Origin: Desertimonas sp963732335
GTDB taxonomy: Bacteria; Actinomycetota; Acidimicrobiia; Acidimicrobiales; Ilumatobacteraceae
DNA: 64,000 nucleotides
Direction: 5' to 3'
Assembly (NCBI GenBank): GCA_963732335.1
Contig: CAVSZO010000045.1
Location: 21,773-85,772, forward strand
Positions 36,125 to 44,910 of the stretch are shown one piece after another; position 1 is the stretch's first letter; each line of letters starts with the position of its first letter. The notes below the pieces were generated by a model. The model searched no databases. It saw only the letters and a program-made list of their open reading frames with translations, and was not told where the DNA came from. The position numbers and the translations under genes are program-made.

Positions 36125-36397
36125 TCACGTGTCAGTCACGATCGCCGCGCAGTGCTGGCGGATCAGCCGCAGCTGCTCGGTGAGACCGAGCTCAGGCCGC
36201 TCGATCCTCACGTTCGGGTCATGGCGATCCCGTGTGCGGAGGTAGATGTCGGCGACCTCGGGCGTGCAGAACGGGCGCCGCCCGCCGTCGATGTCCTCGA
36301 TCCACACGTAGCGCGGGATGTTCTTGCCGCAGAACTCGCAGTTGTAGACGTCGAACGACAGGTACATCGGTTCTCGTTCGATCCACTCGCCGTTCAT
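36125..36397 (-). CDS. Small Cys-containing protein coupled to HyuB-like subunit
   Basis: 90-aa soluble protein. NCEFCGKNIPRYVWIEDIDG holds a C-x2-C knuckle, and a third Cys follows in RPFCTPEVADIY; a His-rich end (RDRHDPNV, RQHCAAI) could supply more ligands. It starts inside the stop of the HyuB-like gene (ATGA). The order A subunit, B subunit, small zinc-type protein recalls acetone/acetophenone carboxylases, which have a small zinc subunit, more than simple hydantoinases. I do not recognise its sequence family. Could be a metal-binding gamma-like subunit. Confidence 0.65.
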   Translation of the reverse strand: MNGEWIEREPMYLSFDVYNCEFCGKNIPRYVWIEDIDGGRRPFCTPEVADIYLRTRDRHDPNVRIERPELGLTEQLRLIRQHCAAIVTDT

Positions 36398-38172
36398 GCT
36401 CTCCGCCTCTCCGGCGACGGAGCGGCGCTCCAGTGTCCGTTGGATCGCGTCACCAGGAGGCCGTAGTCGCGTCTCGCCGCCTCAGCGGTGACGAAACCCT
36501 CGGCGACATCGGCGACGACGCGATCCGGCTCTCTGGCCAGCGGATCCCCCCACCCGCCGCCGCCCGGTGCGATGAGCTTCACCTGGTCGCCACGGTGGAG
36601 CAGGACGTTGGAGAACTTCGACGGCGAAATCGTCCCGAACGCCTCGGAGAACGTCTGCCAACCCGGCTCACCCAACCGGCGGACGAAGATGCCGCTGTTC
36701 CTGCCCGGTTTGCCGCCGTGGATGCCAAAGGGGTCGACGGTCATCCTGTTGAAGAGAGCGCTGACGGTGATCTGGTCGGTCTGGATGGTGAGGATCCGTT
36801 CGATGCCGAGACCACCCCGGTTCTTGCCGGCACCACCGGAGTCCTCGAGCAACCGGTAGGAGTCGACGCGCAGCGGGTAGCGAGTCTCGAACACCTCCAC
36901 CGGGGTGTTGCGGCAGTTGCCGTTGATGACGATGATTTGACTGTTGCCATCCTTGGTCGGGCGACCGCCCCAGCCGATTCCCTCGAAGTGGAAGTGCGAG
37001 TAGAGCTCACCTGTGTCCGGATGCTCTCCACCGAACAGGAAACAACAGGACGTCCCGCCCAGCGAGGCCGGGATCCGGTCGGGCAGGGCGTCGGCCAGCG
37101 CCCCGAAGATGATGTCGGTGACGCGTGGGCTCACCTCGGTGTTGCCGCCGACGAGCGGAGCGGGGAATTCGCAGTTGACGATCGTGCCGGGTGGGGCGAT
37201 GACGTTGATCGGCCGGTAGCACCCCTCGTTGCGCGGGATCGTCGGGTCGGTGATGTGGAGGAAGGCGTTGTACACCGCCGACGCCGTGACCGCGTACGTG
37301 GCGTTCATCGGTCCCGCCGCTTCGTGGGATGACCCGGTGAAATCACACGTCACGGTGTCACCATCGACGACGACATCGCACCGGATGGTGTACGAGCCCT
37401 CAGCCACACCGTCGTCCTCGATCACGTCTGAGAACGAGAACTCGCCGTCGGGGATCTTGCGGATCTCGTCCTTCATCCGCCGCTCGGCGATCCTGATCAG
37501 GTCGTCAGTCGCCGAATAGAACGTGTCCAGGCCGTACGTCTCGATGAGGCTTGCCAGCCGCCGTTCCGCCACGTTCAGCGAGCCGACCATCGCCATCAAG
37601 TCGCCGTAGGTGACCTTGGGAGTGCGGTGGTTGGCGAAGATGATCTTCCACACGTCCTCCTGGTCCTTGCCCTCGCGCTGCAGCCAGAGCGGGGGCAGGC
37701 GCAGACCTTCCTGGAAGATGTCCGTCGCATCGCCGGCCAGGCCTCCCGGCGCCTTGGCACCGGGCTCGGCGAGGTGCGCGCAGTTGGCGACGAAGGCGAC
37801 GATCTCACCGTCGTGAAAGACGGCTTTGAGCAAGGTGTGCTCGGGTATGTGCCCGCTGCCTCGGTATGGGTCGTTCATGATGATCACGTCGCCCGGCTTG
37901 TACACGTCGGAGCCGAGCTCGTCGATCATCCACTCCACGGTGAACTTGATCGTGCCGATCTGGGACGGGCAGAACTCCGCCTGGGCGATCATCCTGCCGT
38001 GCTTGTCGAACATCACGCAGGAGAAGTCCAGCGACTCGTTGAACATCGGGGAGTAGGCCGTGCGCATCATCGCCACGCCCATCTCCCTGCACGTGGTCGC
38101 CAGGTAGTTGTCGATCACCGTCAACGTGACCTGATCAACCTTGAGATCCGCCGAAGCCTCACGTGCCGACAT
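36394..38172 (-). CDS. hyuB: Hydantoinase B / oxoprolinase-type subunit
   Basis: 592-aa subunit of the HyuB/acetone carboxylase alpha-like family. Typical motifs: VIDNYLATTCREMGVAMMRT near the start, VIIMNDPYRGSGHIPEHTLL, GPMNATYAV, and a Gly-rich end (KLIAPGGGGWGDP). Start ATG 38172 shares a base with the HyuA stop. Works with HyuA in ATP-dependent opening of hydantoin/5-oxoproline-like rings or carboxylation of ketones; which one cannot be read from sequence. Confidence 0.88.
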   Translation of the reverse strand: MSAREASADLKVDQVTLTVIDNYLATTCREMGVAMMRTAYSPMFNESLDFSCVMFDKHGRMIAQAEFCPSQIGTIKFTVEWMIDELGSDVYKPGDVIIMNDPYRGSGHIPEHTLLKAVFHDGEIVAFVANCAHLAEPGAKAPGGLAGDATDIFQEGLRLPPLWLQREGKDQEDVWKIIFANHRTPKVTYGDLMAMVGSLNVAERRLASLIETYGLDTFYSATDDLIRIAERRMKDEIRKIPDGEFSFSDVIEDDGVAEGSYTIRCDVVVDGDTVTCDFTGSSHEAAGPMNATYAVTASAVYNAFLHITDPTIPRNEGCYRPINVIAPPGTIVNCEFPAPLVGGNTEVSPRVTDIIFGALADALPDRIPASLGGTSCCFLFGGEHPDTGELYSHFHFEGIGWGGRPTKDGNSQIIVINGNCRNTPVEVFETRYPLRVDSYRLLEDSGGAGKNRGGLGIERILTIQTDQITVSALFNRMTVDPFGIHGGKPGRNSGIFVRRLGEPGWQTFSEAFGTISPSKFSNVLLHRGDQVKLIAPGGGGWGDPLAREPDRVVADVAEGFVTAEAARRDYGLLVTRSNGHWSAAPSPERRRA

Positions 38173-40220
38173 CAGTTGACCTCCACGACGAGAATGTCCT
38201 GGTCCGTGCGTCGCACCGTCATCCCCGGTTCGACGACAGTCGTCGAGCCCGCTTCCTCGACGATCACCGGACCGGCGACGATCTCGTCGATCGGCATCGC
38301 CGGACGGCGGATCAGGGTCGTCGCGACACGCCCGTGTCCGGCGAAGTAGACGTCCCTGGAACGGTCGCTGTCCCGTTGCTCGACGGAGATCCGCGCCAGC
38401 TCCGGATGGGGGATCGATCCGATCGCCGTGACGCGGAAGCTCGTCATTTCGATGATCGCGTCCTTGATCACGTAGTCGTACAGGTTCCGGTGCTCGTCGT
38501 TGAACGCGCGGTACGCCCGCTCTAGTTGCTCCTCGGGCGACGTGTCGACCATGTCGAGGCTGAGCGCAGGCACCTCGACCTCGGTCTCGTAGTTCTGCCC
38601 GAGGTAGCGCATGTTGATCGCGTACTCCAGTTCGGGCTTGCCGTCGAAGCCTTGCGCACGAAGCTCATTGACCGCGGCCTCGGCGATGACATCGAAGCGC
38701 CCGACGACGTCGGCGGCGGTCACCCTGTCGGATCGATATCCCTGCGTCCACACCTTGTCGACACGGAGGTCGCCGAGCAGCAGACCGAGCGCCGAGAAAC
38801 TGCCGGGGTATGGCGGCACCACCATCCGTGGGATGCCGAGCTTGCGGGCGATCGCGGCACCGTGGAGCGGCCCCGCACCGCCGAATGCGAGCAAGGCGAA
38901 GTGACGAGGATCGTGTCCGCGCTCGATGCTCACCATCCGGATGGCGTTGGCCATGTTTTCGTTGGCGATCTCCACGATGGCGTGGGCGAGGTCCATCACG
39001 GTCATGTCGAGCGAGTCGGCCATCTCCTTGATCGCCGACTCCATCATCGCCGTGTCGAGCCGCATCTTGCCGCCGAGGAAGTAGTCCGGGTCGAGGCGTC
39101 CGAGGGCGAGGTTGGCGTCGGTCAACGTCACCTCGTCTCCCCCGGCGCCGTAGCAGATCGGGCCGGGCTCTGCGCCGGCGCTGCGCGGTCCCACTTGGAG
39201 GAACCCTCCGGCGTTGACCCAGGCGATCGAACCACCCCCGGCACCGACTGTGTGGATGTCGATCAGCGGGATGGCCGCAGGGATGCCCCACTCGATCTCG
39301 TAGGCCGTCGTGTAGCCGACGGTTGCGCCGAGGATCAGGCCGACGTCGGCGCTCGTGCCTCCGACATCGAGAGTGACCATGTCATCGATCTGCAGCAGGT
39401 CGGCGACGTACTTCGAGGCGACGGCGCCACCTGCCGGACCGGACATCGCCAAGTGAATCGGATGGTCGGCGGCCGCCTTGGCGTCCATCAACCCGCCGTT
39501 GGACTTCATCATCGCCCAGTTGAGATTGAGTCCGGCTTCTTCGAGGCCGCCCTGCAGGCTGGACACGTAGCGCTGCATCAACGGTTTGATGTACGCATCG
39601 GCGATCGTCGTGCTCGCCCGCTCGTACTCGCGCCAGATCGGCGCGACTTCGTGGGAGATCGACAGCGGCGTGTCAGGGAAGCGACGGCGCAGCTCCGCTG
39701 CGAGCTGCTCTTCGTGGGCCGTGTTGAGGTAGGAGAAGAGCAGGCAGACGGCGATCGCCTCGAAGTCGCCATCGTCGACCAGGTCGCAGACCTCGGTGAT
39801 CCCCCCGTCGTCCAGCGCCAGCACCACCTCGCCGTGCGCGTCGATCCGTTCCTTCACGCCGAAGCAGTGTCGCCGCGATCGCAACAGCGGCCTGGGCTTG
39901 TCCCACGTGAGGTCATAGAGGAACTGACGATTGACTCGTTGGATGTAGGGGATGTCTTCGTGTCCGGCCGTGCAAAGGAACGCCACCCTCGCTCCTTGAC
40001 GCTGGATCAGCGTGTTGGTCGCCACCGTCGTCCCGTGCACGAGGAAGTCGATCTCCCCCGCCGGCGCTGCTGACTGTTCGATCGACGAGATGAACGCGTC
40101 GAGGGGTTGACGTGGCGTGGAGGCGACCTTGATCGAGGAGATCGACCCGTCATCGACGTCGAAGAGGATCAGGTCGGTGAACGTTCCGCCGGTGTCGATG
40201 CCGACTCGCTTCGATGCCAT
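38172..40220 (-). CDS. hyuA: Hydantoinase A / oxoprolinase-type subunit
   Basis: 682-aa ATP-binding subunit. N-terminal phosphate loop VGIDTGGTFTDLILFDVDDG, then DFLVHGTTVATNTLIQR, TLDVGGTSADVGLI, GAGGGSIAWVNAGG and FGGAGPLHG, all hallmarks of HyuA/AcxA. ATG 40220 is chosen because the P-loop begins five residues later; the longer frame upstream is unlike the family. First gene of hyuA-hyuB-small protein. A symmetrical AT-rich site (40252-40269) lies about 32 bases upstream and is likely its promoter or operator. Confidence 0.9.
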   Translation of the reverse strand: MASKRVGIDTGGTFTDLILFDVDDGSISSIKVASTPRQPLDAFISSIEQSAAPAGEIDFLVHGTTVATNTLIQRQGARVAFLCTAGHEDIPYIQRVNRQFLYDLTWDKPRPLLRSRRHCFGVKERIDAHGEVVLALDDGGITEVCDLVDDGDFEAIAVCLLFSYLNTAHEEQLAAELRRRFPDTPLSISHEVAPIWREYERASTTIADAYIKPLMQRYVSSLQGGLEEAGLNLNWAMMKSNGGLMDAKAAADHPIHLAMSGPAGGAVASKYVADLLQIDDMVTLDVGGTSADVGLILGATVGYTTAYEIEWGIPAAIPLIDIHTVGAGGGSIAWVNAGGFLQVGPRSAGAEPGPICYGAGGDEVTLTDANLALGRLDPDYFLGGKMRLDTAMMESAIKEMADSLDMTVMDLAHAIVEIANENMANAIRMVSIERGHDPRHFALLAFGGAGPLHGAAIARKLGIPRMVVPPYPGSFSALGLLLGDLRVDKVWTQGYRSDRVTAADVVGRFDVIAEAAVNELRAQGFDGKPELEYAINMRYLGQNYETEVEVPALSLDMVDTSPEEQLERAYRAFNDEHRNLYDYVIKDAIIEMTSFRVTAIGSIPHPELARISVEQRDSDRSRDVYFAGHGRVATTLIRRPAMPIDEIVAGPVIVEEAGSTTVVEPGMTVRRTDQDILVVEVN

Positions 40221-40251
40221 CACTGCGATCTGGTCGTCAGTCCCGTGTGGT

Positions 40252-40269
40252 CGGATGTTACAACATCCG
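40252..40269 (-). promoter_or_regulatory. Inverted repeat CGGATGTT-AC-AACATCCG upstream of hyuA
   Basis: Perfect 8-bp arms around a 2-base centre, 32 bases before the hyuA start. In the gene sense it contains ATGTTGTAACAT, matching the ATGWTRTANNAT pattern at three other island promoters; this copy is the most symmetrical, as expected for a dimeric regulator such as the GntR/FCD protein at 44911. Confidence 0.55.
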
Positions 40270-41172
40270 AGTTCGGCGGCTCCCACGGAGTTGACCGGAT
40301 AGGCGGGGTGCGAGAGGCCTTGGCCGAGCGCCGGGATCCTTTGCGGTCGACCAGCCAGCCGGTGCCGCGCCCGTGCTAGAACGGAGGGCCCCTTGCCGGC
40401 AGAGCAGACCACCGTCCACCGGGAGGGAGATCCCGGTGATGAACGATGCGTCGTCGGAAGCGAGGAACGCCACGACCGCGGCGATCTCGTCAGGCCGGCC
40501 GATGCGTCCGATCGGGTGCAACGACGTGATCTCGGCTCGGGCGGTGTCCGGATCGCGCTGGCCGGCGACGTATTCCACGAGTTGATCGGTCTCGATGAAC
40601 CCCGGCTCGATGCAGTTGACGCGGATGCCGTCGGCTGCGTAGTCCATCGCCATCTGCCTCGTCAGCGACAGCACCGCTCCCTTGGACGCGCAGTACGCCG
40701 CATCGGTGAAAAACCCGACGTGGGCGGCAACCGACCCGATGTTGACGATGCTGCCGCCACCGGCGGCTCGTAAGTGGGGAATCGCGTGGCGAGCGGTGTG
40801 GAAGAGGCTCCTCACGTTGGTGTCGAACACGTTGTCGTACTCGTGGTCGTCGGTCTCGGCAGCACTGCGCAGCAAGCCGATCGCCGCGTTGTTGACGACG
40901 ATGTCGAGACGTCCGAAGCGCTCCACACCCGTCTCCATCGCATCACAGACCTCGGCCGAGTCGCCCACGTCCGCGACCAGCGACAGCACCGGCTCGTCCG
41001 AATGCGTTGACCACGGTTGCGCAGGTGTTCGACTGATGCCGATCACACGTGCCCCCTCCTCGACGAGTCGTTGAGCGATCGCCTTGCCGATGCCCCGGCT
41101 CGACCCGGTCACGACGGCGACGCGCCCGAGCAGTCTCCGGCAGACGACGTCAGCTTGACGATGGTCAGCCAT
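40258..41172 (-). CDS. SDR-family oxidoreductase (C-terminal extension suspect)
   Basis: 304 aa as read; classical SDR: VVTGSSRGIGKAIA near residue 20, NNAAIGLL, catalytic Ser in SIVNIGSV, YCASKGA (Tyr, Lys), and VEPGFIETD-like IEPGFIETD. Expected C-terminus is LPVDGGLLCRQG at about 40383-40420; the frame then runs on for about 40 Arg/Pro-rich residues into the hyuA promoter region. A one-base shift near 40375 would stop at tag a few codons later, so the extension is probably an indel artefact. ATG 41172 has GAGGTG upstream. Divergent from the second RidA gene. Confidence 0.82.
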   Translation of the reverse strand: MADHRQADVVCRRLLGRVAVVTGSSRGIGKAIAQRLVEEGARVIGISRTPAQPWSTHSDEPVLSLVADVGDSAEVCDAMETGVERFGRLDIVVNNAAIGLLRSAAETDDHEYDNVFDTNVRSLFHTARHAIPHLRAAGGGSIVNIGSVAAHVGFFTDAAYCASKGAVLSLTRQMAMDYAADGIRVNCIEPGFIETDQLVEYVAGQRDPDTARAEITSLHPIGRIGRPDEIAAVVAFLASDDASFITGISLPVDGGLLCRQGALRSSTGAAPAGWSTAKDPGARPRPLAPRLSGQLRGSRRTRML

Positions 41173-41297
41173 GTTCACCTCGTTGGTCGTGCGCTTCCTG
41201 ATGCTTGCATCCCCGCAAGCCCGAACCATCAACGACGACTGGGGTCCGTGCGTCGAGCCGTCATTTAAGGTGGAACGACCGACGGAACGGAGGACGA

Positions 41298-41714
41298 GTG
41301 AAGCAGATCTACGACCCCGAAGGAGTGCCCAAACTGCCCTTCTTCTCGCCGGTGCTGCGGGCAGGGGACTTCGTCTTCGTGTCGGGGACGGCTGGACTGG
41401 TGCCGGGGATCGAGCCGTCGGGTGAGGGTGTCGACTGGTCACCGGGCAAGCTCGCCGAAGGCGGCATCAAGGCACAGACACGACAGGCGCTCGACAACAT
41501 CCGGTCAGCGCTGGAGGCCGCTGGCGCGAGCCTGAGCGACGTCGTGAAGGTGACCACCTATCTCCGTGACGTGGACCTCCATTTCCACGAGTACAACGAG
41601 GTCTACATGGAGTACTTCCCGAAGGACCGCCCGACGCGGACCACGATCGGGGCGAAGATCTACGGCCCGATCCTCATCGAGATCGAGTGCGTGGCGTACG
41701 TACCGGAGCAGTGA
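41298..41714 (+). CDS. RidA/YjgF-family protein, second copy
   Basis: 138-aa Rid protein with an insertion (PGIEPSGEGVDWSPGKLAEG) after the GDFVFVSGTAG motif; active-site Arg in RPTRTTIGAKI and Glu/Tyr-rich IEIECVAYVPEQ end. GTG 41298 follows GGAGGACGA. Differs clearly from the copy at 35730, suggesting two imine/enamine steps or distinct substrates. Stop overlaps the DapA-like start (GTGA). Confidence 0.85.
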   Translation: MKQIYDPEGVPKLPFFSPVLRAGDFVFVSGTAGLVPGIEPSGEGVDWSPGKLAEGGIKAQTRQALDNIRSALEAAGASLSDVVKVTTYLRDVDLHFHEYNEVYMEYFPKDRPTRTTIGAKIYGPILIEIECVAYVPEQ

Positions 41715-42619
41715 ACTCGATGTCGCAGGCGCTGACCGGGGTGTTCCCGGTGTTCCAGACCCCGTTCCGCGACGACGACTCGATCGACGTCGAGGTCCTG
41801 ACGGCGGAGATCGAGTGGATGCACGGCCACGGGATCGACGGGATCGTCATGGCGATGGTGTCGGAGGTCCTCCGTCTGTCGGGCGAGGAACGGCGTGAGC
41901 TGGCCCGCCGGTGCTGCGAACTCGCTCTGCCACACGGTCCAGTCGTGGTCAGCGTCGGTGCCGAGAGTACGAGCGTCGCCGTCGGCTTCGCTCGCCACGC
42001 CGAGGACGTCGGTGCCTCTGCGGTGATGGCGATTCCCCCGACCGCCGTCGCTGCCGGGGACGACGAGCTCTCCGCCTACTATCGGGCGCTCCTCGACGCT
42101 GTCGAGATCCCGGTGATCGTCCAGGACGCCAGTGGCTACGTCGGCCAGCCGATGTCGATCCGCTTGCAGGCGGACCTGCTCGACGCTTACGCCGAGCGGG
42201 TGTTGTTCAAGCCCGAGGCCGTGCCGATCGGACCGCGGCTGAGTGAGCTGCGCGATGCCACCGGCGGCGCAGCGCGCGTGTTCGAGGGCTCGGGCGGGAT
42301 CTCCCTGGTCGACAGCTACGGGCGGGGCATCGTTGGGACGATGCCCGGCGCCGAAGTGTGTTGGGCGATTGTCGCACTGTGGACCGCCCTGGTCGACGGC
42401 GATCAGCCACGCATCGATGCGATCAACGGGCCGCTCTGTTCGCTGATCTCGCTGCAGACGAGCCTCGACGGCTTCATCGCCGTCGAGAAGCACCTGCTCG
42501 TGCGCCAGGGCGTGTTCACCAGCACCCGCGTCAGGGGACCCGTCGGATACCGGCTCGATCCGGAGACGAGCGCCGAGGTCGATCGGCTGTTCGAGTTGTT
42601 GCGTGCCGCCGTCGGCTGA
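41711..42619 (+). CDS. DapA/NanA-family aldolase-like protein
   Basis: 302-aa class I aldolase/lyase. It opens TGVFPVFQTPFRDDDSIDVE; the Schiff-base Lys is in RVLFKPEAVPIG; GSGGISLVDSYGRGIVGTM matches the usual phosphate/carboxylate loop. The conserved Tyr of the YNxP motif is missing: the position reads VIVQDASGYVGQP. This departure is shared by some uncharacterised DapA relatives and suggests a reaction other than dihydrodipicolinate synthesis, such as a 2-oxo acid aldol cleavage or dehydration. Coupled to RidA by GTGA; that pairing suggests pyruvate-type products. Confidence 0.82.
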   Translation: MNSMSQALTGVFPVFQTPFRDDDSIDVEVLTAEIEWMHGHGIDGIVMAMVSEVLRLSGEERRELARRCCELALPHGPVVVSVGAESTSVAVGFARHAEDVGASAVMAIPPTAVAAGDDELSAYYRALLDAVEIPVIVQDASGYVGQPMSIRLQADLLDAYAERVLFKPEAVPIGPRLSELRDATGGAARVFEGSGGISLVDSYGRGIVGTMPGAEVCWAIVALWTALVDGDQPRIDAINGPLCSLISLQTSLDGFIAVEKHLLVRQGVFTSTRVRGPVGYRLDPETSAEVDRLFELLRAAVG

Positions 42620-42658
42620 GGCAGCCGCCATGCGGGGTCGAGATACGCGTGGTGCGGG

Positions 42659-44638
42659 TCAGTCCAATGCGACGACCGCGGCGATCACCTTGTCGACCGT
42701 CGGCATGTGGGCGTCCTCGAGCGGCGGGCTGAACGGGACCGGTGAGCATGCCGAGGTGACGCGGCCGATCGGAGCACGCAGATCGGCGAAGACCGCCTCG
42801 GTGACGACGGCCGCGACCTCCGAGGCGATGCTGCAACGTGGCGGGCTCTCGTCGATGACCACGGCGCGACCCGTACGGCCGACCGATGTGGCGAGCGTGG
42901 TGATGTCGAGCGGGGAAAGCGTTCGGAGGTCGACGACCTCAGTCGACATGCCATGCTCGGTGCGCAAGGTCGCCGCCGCCTTGATCGCCAGCGGCACGCC
43001 GGAACTGGCCGCGATCAACGTCACGTCGTCGCCCGGTTGGACCACGGAGGCGACACCGATGGGCAGCTCGTAGTACTCCTCCGGAAGCGGTCCCGTCGAC
43101 CGGTACAGGCTCATGTGCTCGAGGAAGATGACCGGGCTGTCCTCGACGATTGCTCGCGCCAACAGCCCCTTCGCGTCGGCCGGCGTGGCGGGTGCAACGA
43201 CCTTCAGACCCGGGATGTGGGCGAAGACCGGGAACAACGTGTCCGAGTGATGAGCGCCGGCCCGTAGCCCCGCGCCAACGGCCATGCGCAGCACGATCGG
43301 AACGTCGGTCTGGCCGCCGAACATGTAGCGCATCTTCGCTGCCTGGTTGATGATCTGGTCGAAGCAGTAGGGGACGAAGCTCGACCACATCACATCGACC
43401 ACCGGCCGTAGACCGGCGATCGCGGCACCGACGCTGGCTCCGACGAAACCGGCTTCGGAGATCGGTGTATCGAGCACACGCTGCGGGCCGAACTCCTCGA
43501 TCATCCCCTTGGTCACCCCGAACGTTCCGCCCATCGCCCCCTCGAGGGGCGAGCCCAGCCCTGCCCCGCCGGCGACGTCCTCGCCGACGATGATCACCGA
43601 CAGATCCCTCCGCATCGCGTCGACGAGCGCTTCGTGGACGGCGAGCAAGTACGAGCCCTCGCGCTCGGTCGGTGGAGGTGTCGTCGGCGGGACAGGGCCC
43701 GATGGTGCCGCGGACAAGACGTAGTGCTCGACTTCGGCCGGATCCGGAAACGGGGCGGCCCTTGCCGCGTCGTAGGCACGATCGAGCTCGGCGTCGAGCT
43801 CACGCTCATAGTCGCCGAGGTCGACGCGGTCCTTGACCGCGACGAGGGGGTCGGCGGCGCGGGCCTGACGACGTTGCTCACGCGACCGGTACTGCTCCGG
43901 GTCGCCGATGAAGTGGCCCCGCATCCGGGTGATCTTCGCCTCGATGAGCGTCGGGCCGCCCCCCGCCCGGGCCCGCTGAACCGCCTTGCCGGCCTTCTCG
44001 TAGACGTCGAGGTAGTCCGATCCGTCGACGACTACCCCCGGGATGTCATAGGCCCGGGCTCGCACGGCGATGTCGGCGACGCTCGTGGAGTACGAGGTCG
44101 GTGTCGACTCCGCCCATCCGTTGTTCTCGCAGACGAACACGACCGGCAGTCGCCAGATCGACGCCAGGTTGAGCGACTCGTGGAAGATCCCCTGGTTGGC
44201 GGCACCGTCGCCGAAGAACGAGACGGCCACTCGACCGTCGCCGAGGACGCGTGACGCCAGCGCACCGCCGACTGCGAGGGAGATGCCACCTCCCACGATG
44301 GCGTTGGCGCCGAGCATGCCGCGACTGAAGTCGGCGATGTGCATCGATCCACCGCGGCCCTTGCACAGCCCGCTCTCGCGCCCGTACAGCTCGGCGACCA
44401 TCGGTTCGAACTGGCACCCCTTGGCGATGCAATGTCCGTGGCCGCGATGCGTGCTGGTGATCATGTCGGCGTCGTCGAGGTGGGCACAGACTCCCGCCGC
44501 GACGGGCTCGGCTCCGTGGTACGTGTGGACGAACCCGGGCATGTCGCCCTTGGCGAACTCACGCAGGACGCGGTCCTCGAAGACCCGGATCCTGGTCATG
44601 ACGCGCAACCCCTCGGCGAGAATCTCGTCGTCGTTCAC
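42659..44638 (-). CDS. 2-oxoacid dehydrogenase E1, alpha and beta fused
   Basis: 659-aa thiamine-diphosphate enzyme. Residues 1-325 are the alpha part with the ThDP/Mg motif GDGAANQGIFHESLNLA; residues about 335-659 are the beta transketolase-like part (EDVAGGAGLGSPLEG, PISEAGFVGASVGAAIAGLR, VTLIAASSGVPLAIKAA). Related to acetoin, pyruvate and branched-chain E1 enzymes. GTG start overlaps the stop of the lipoyl protein. No E2 acyltransferase or E3 gene lies nearby, so the acyl group must pass to a shared E2 elsewhere or the free lipoyl protein is used differently. Confidence 0.88.
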   Translation of the reverse strand: MNDDEILAEGLRVMTRIRVFEDRVLREFAKGDMPGFVHTYHGAEPVAAGVCAHLDDADMITSTHRGHGHCIAKGCQFEPMVAELYGRESGLCKGRGGSMHIADFSRGMLGANAIVGGGISLAVGGALASRVLGDGRVAVSFFGDGAANQGIFHESLNLASIWRLPVVFVCENNGWAESTPTSYSTSVADIAVRARAYDIPGVVVDGSDYLDVYEKAGKAVQRARAGGGPTLIEAKITRMRGHFIGDPEQYRSREQRRQARAADPLVAVKDRVDLGDYERELDAELDRAYDAARAAPFPDPAEVEHYVLSAAPSGPVPPTTPPPTEREGSYLLAVHEALVDAMRRDLSVIIVGEDVAGGAGLGSPLEGAMGGTFGVTKGMIEEFGPQRVLDTPISEAGFVGASVGAAIAGLRPVVDVMWSSFVPYCFDQIINQAAKMRYMFGGQTDVPIVLRMAVGAGLRAGAHHSDTLFPVFAHIPGLKVVAPATPADAKGLLARAIVEDSPVIFLEHMSLYRSTGPLPEEYYELPIGVASVVQPGDDVTLIAASSGVPLAIKAAATLRTEHGMSTEVVDLRTLSPLDITTLATSVGRTGRAVVIDESPPRCSIASEVAAVVTEAVFADLRAPIGRVTSACSPVPFSPPLEDAHMPTVDKVIAAVVALD

Positions 44639-44901
44639 GTTGCTCCGACGGTGGAACGAAGTTCATCCTCGGTGTCGTAGATCACTCCGATGCGAGTTCC
44701 GATCGGCGCCTCCAAGCCCGGTTCGGCTTCCCGATGGATCCAACCATCGACATCAGCCTCGATCTCCATCTCGACCTTCTCCGTCTCCATCAGGAAGATC
44801 GGATCGCCGGCCCGGACATGGGTGCCTTCCTCGGCGAGCCATTCGAGGAGCGTGACGTCGCCTTCGTACATGCCGGTCTTCGGCAGGATCACTTCGTACA
44901 T
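44635..44901 (-). CDS. Stand-alone lipoyl (biotinyl/lipoyl-attachment) domain protein
   Basis: 88 aa, a complete swinging-arm domain and nothing more: VILPKTGMYEGDVTLLEWLA, then METEKVEMEIEADVDGWI, in which the Lys of ETEKVE is the attachment site. No catalytic E2 part or subunit-binding domain. Coupled to the E1 gene by a GTGA overlap, so it is very likely the acyl acceptor of that E1. Confidence 0.88.
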   Translation of the reverse strand: MYEVILPKTGMYEGDVTLLEWLAEEGTHVRAGDPIFLMETEKVEMEIEADVDGWIHREAEPGLEAPIGTRIGVIYDTEDELRSTVGAT

Positions 44902-44910
44902 CCGCGCCTG

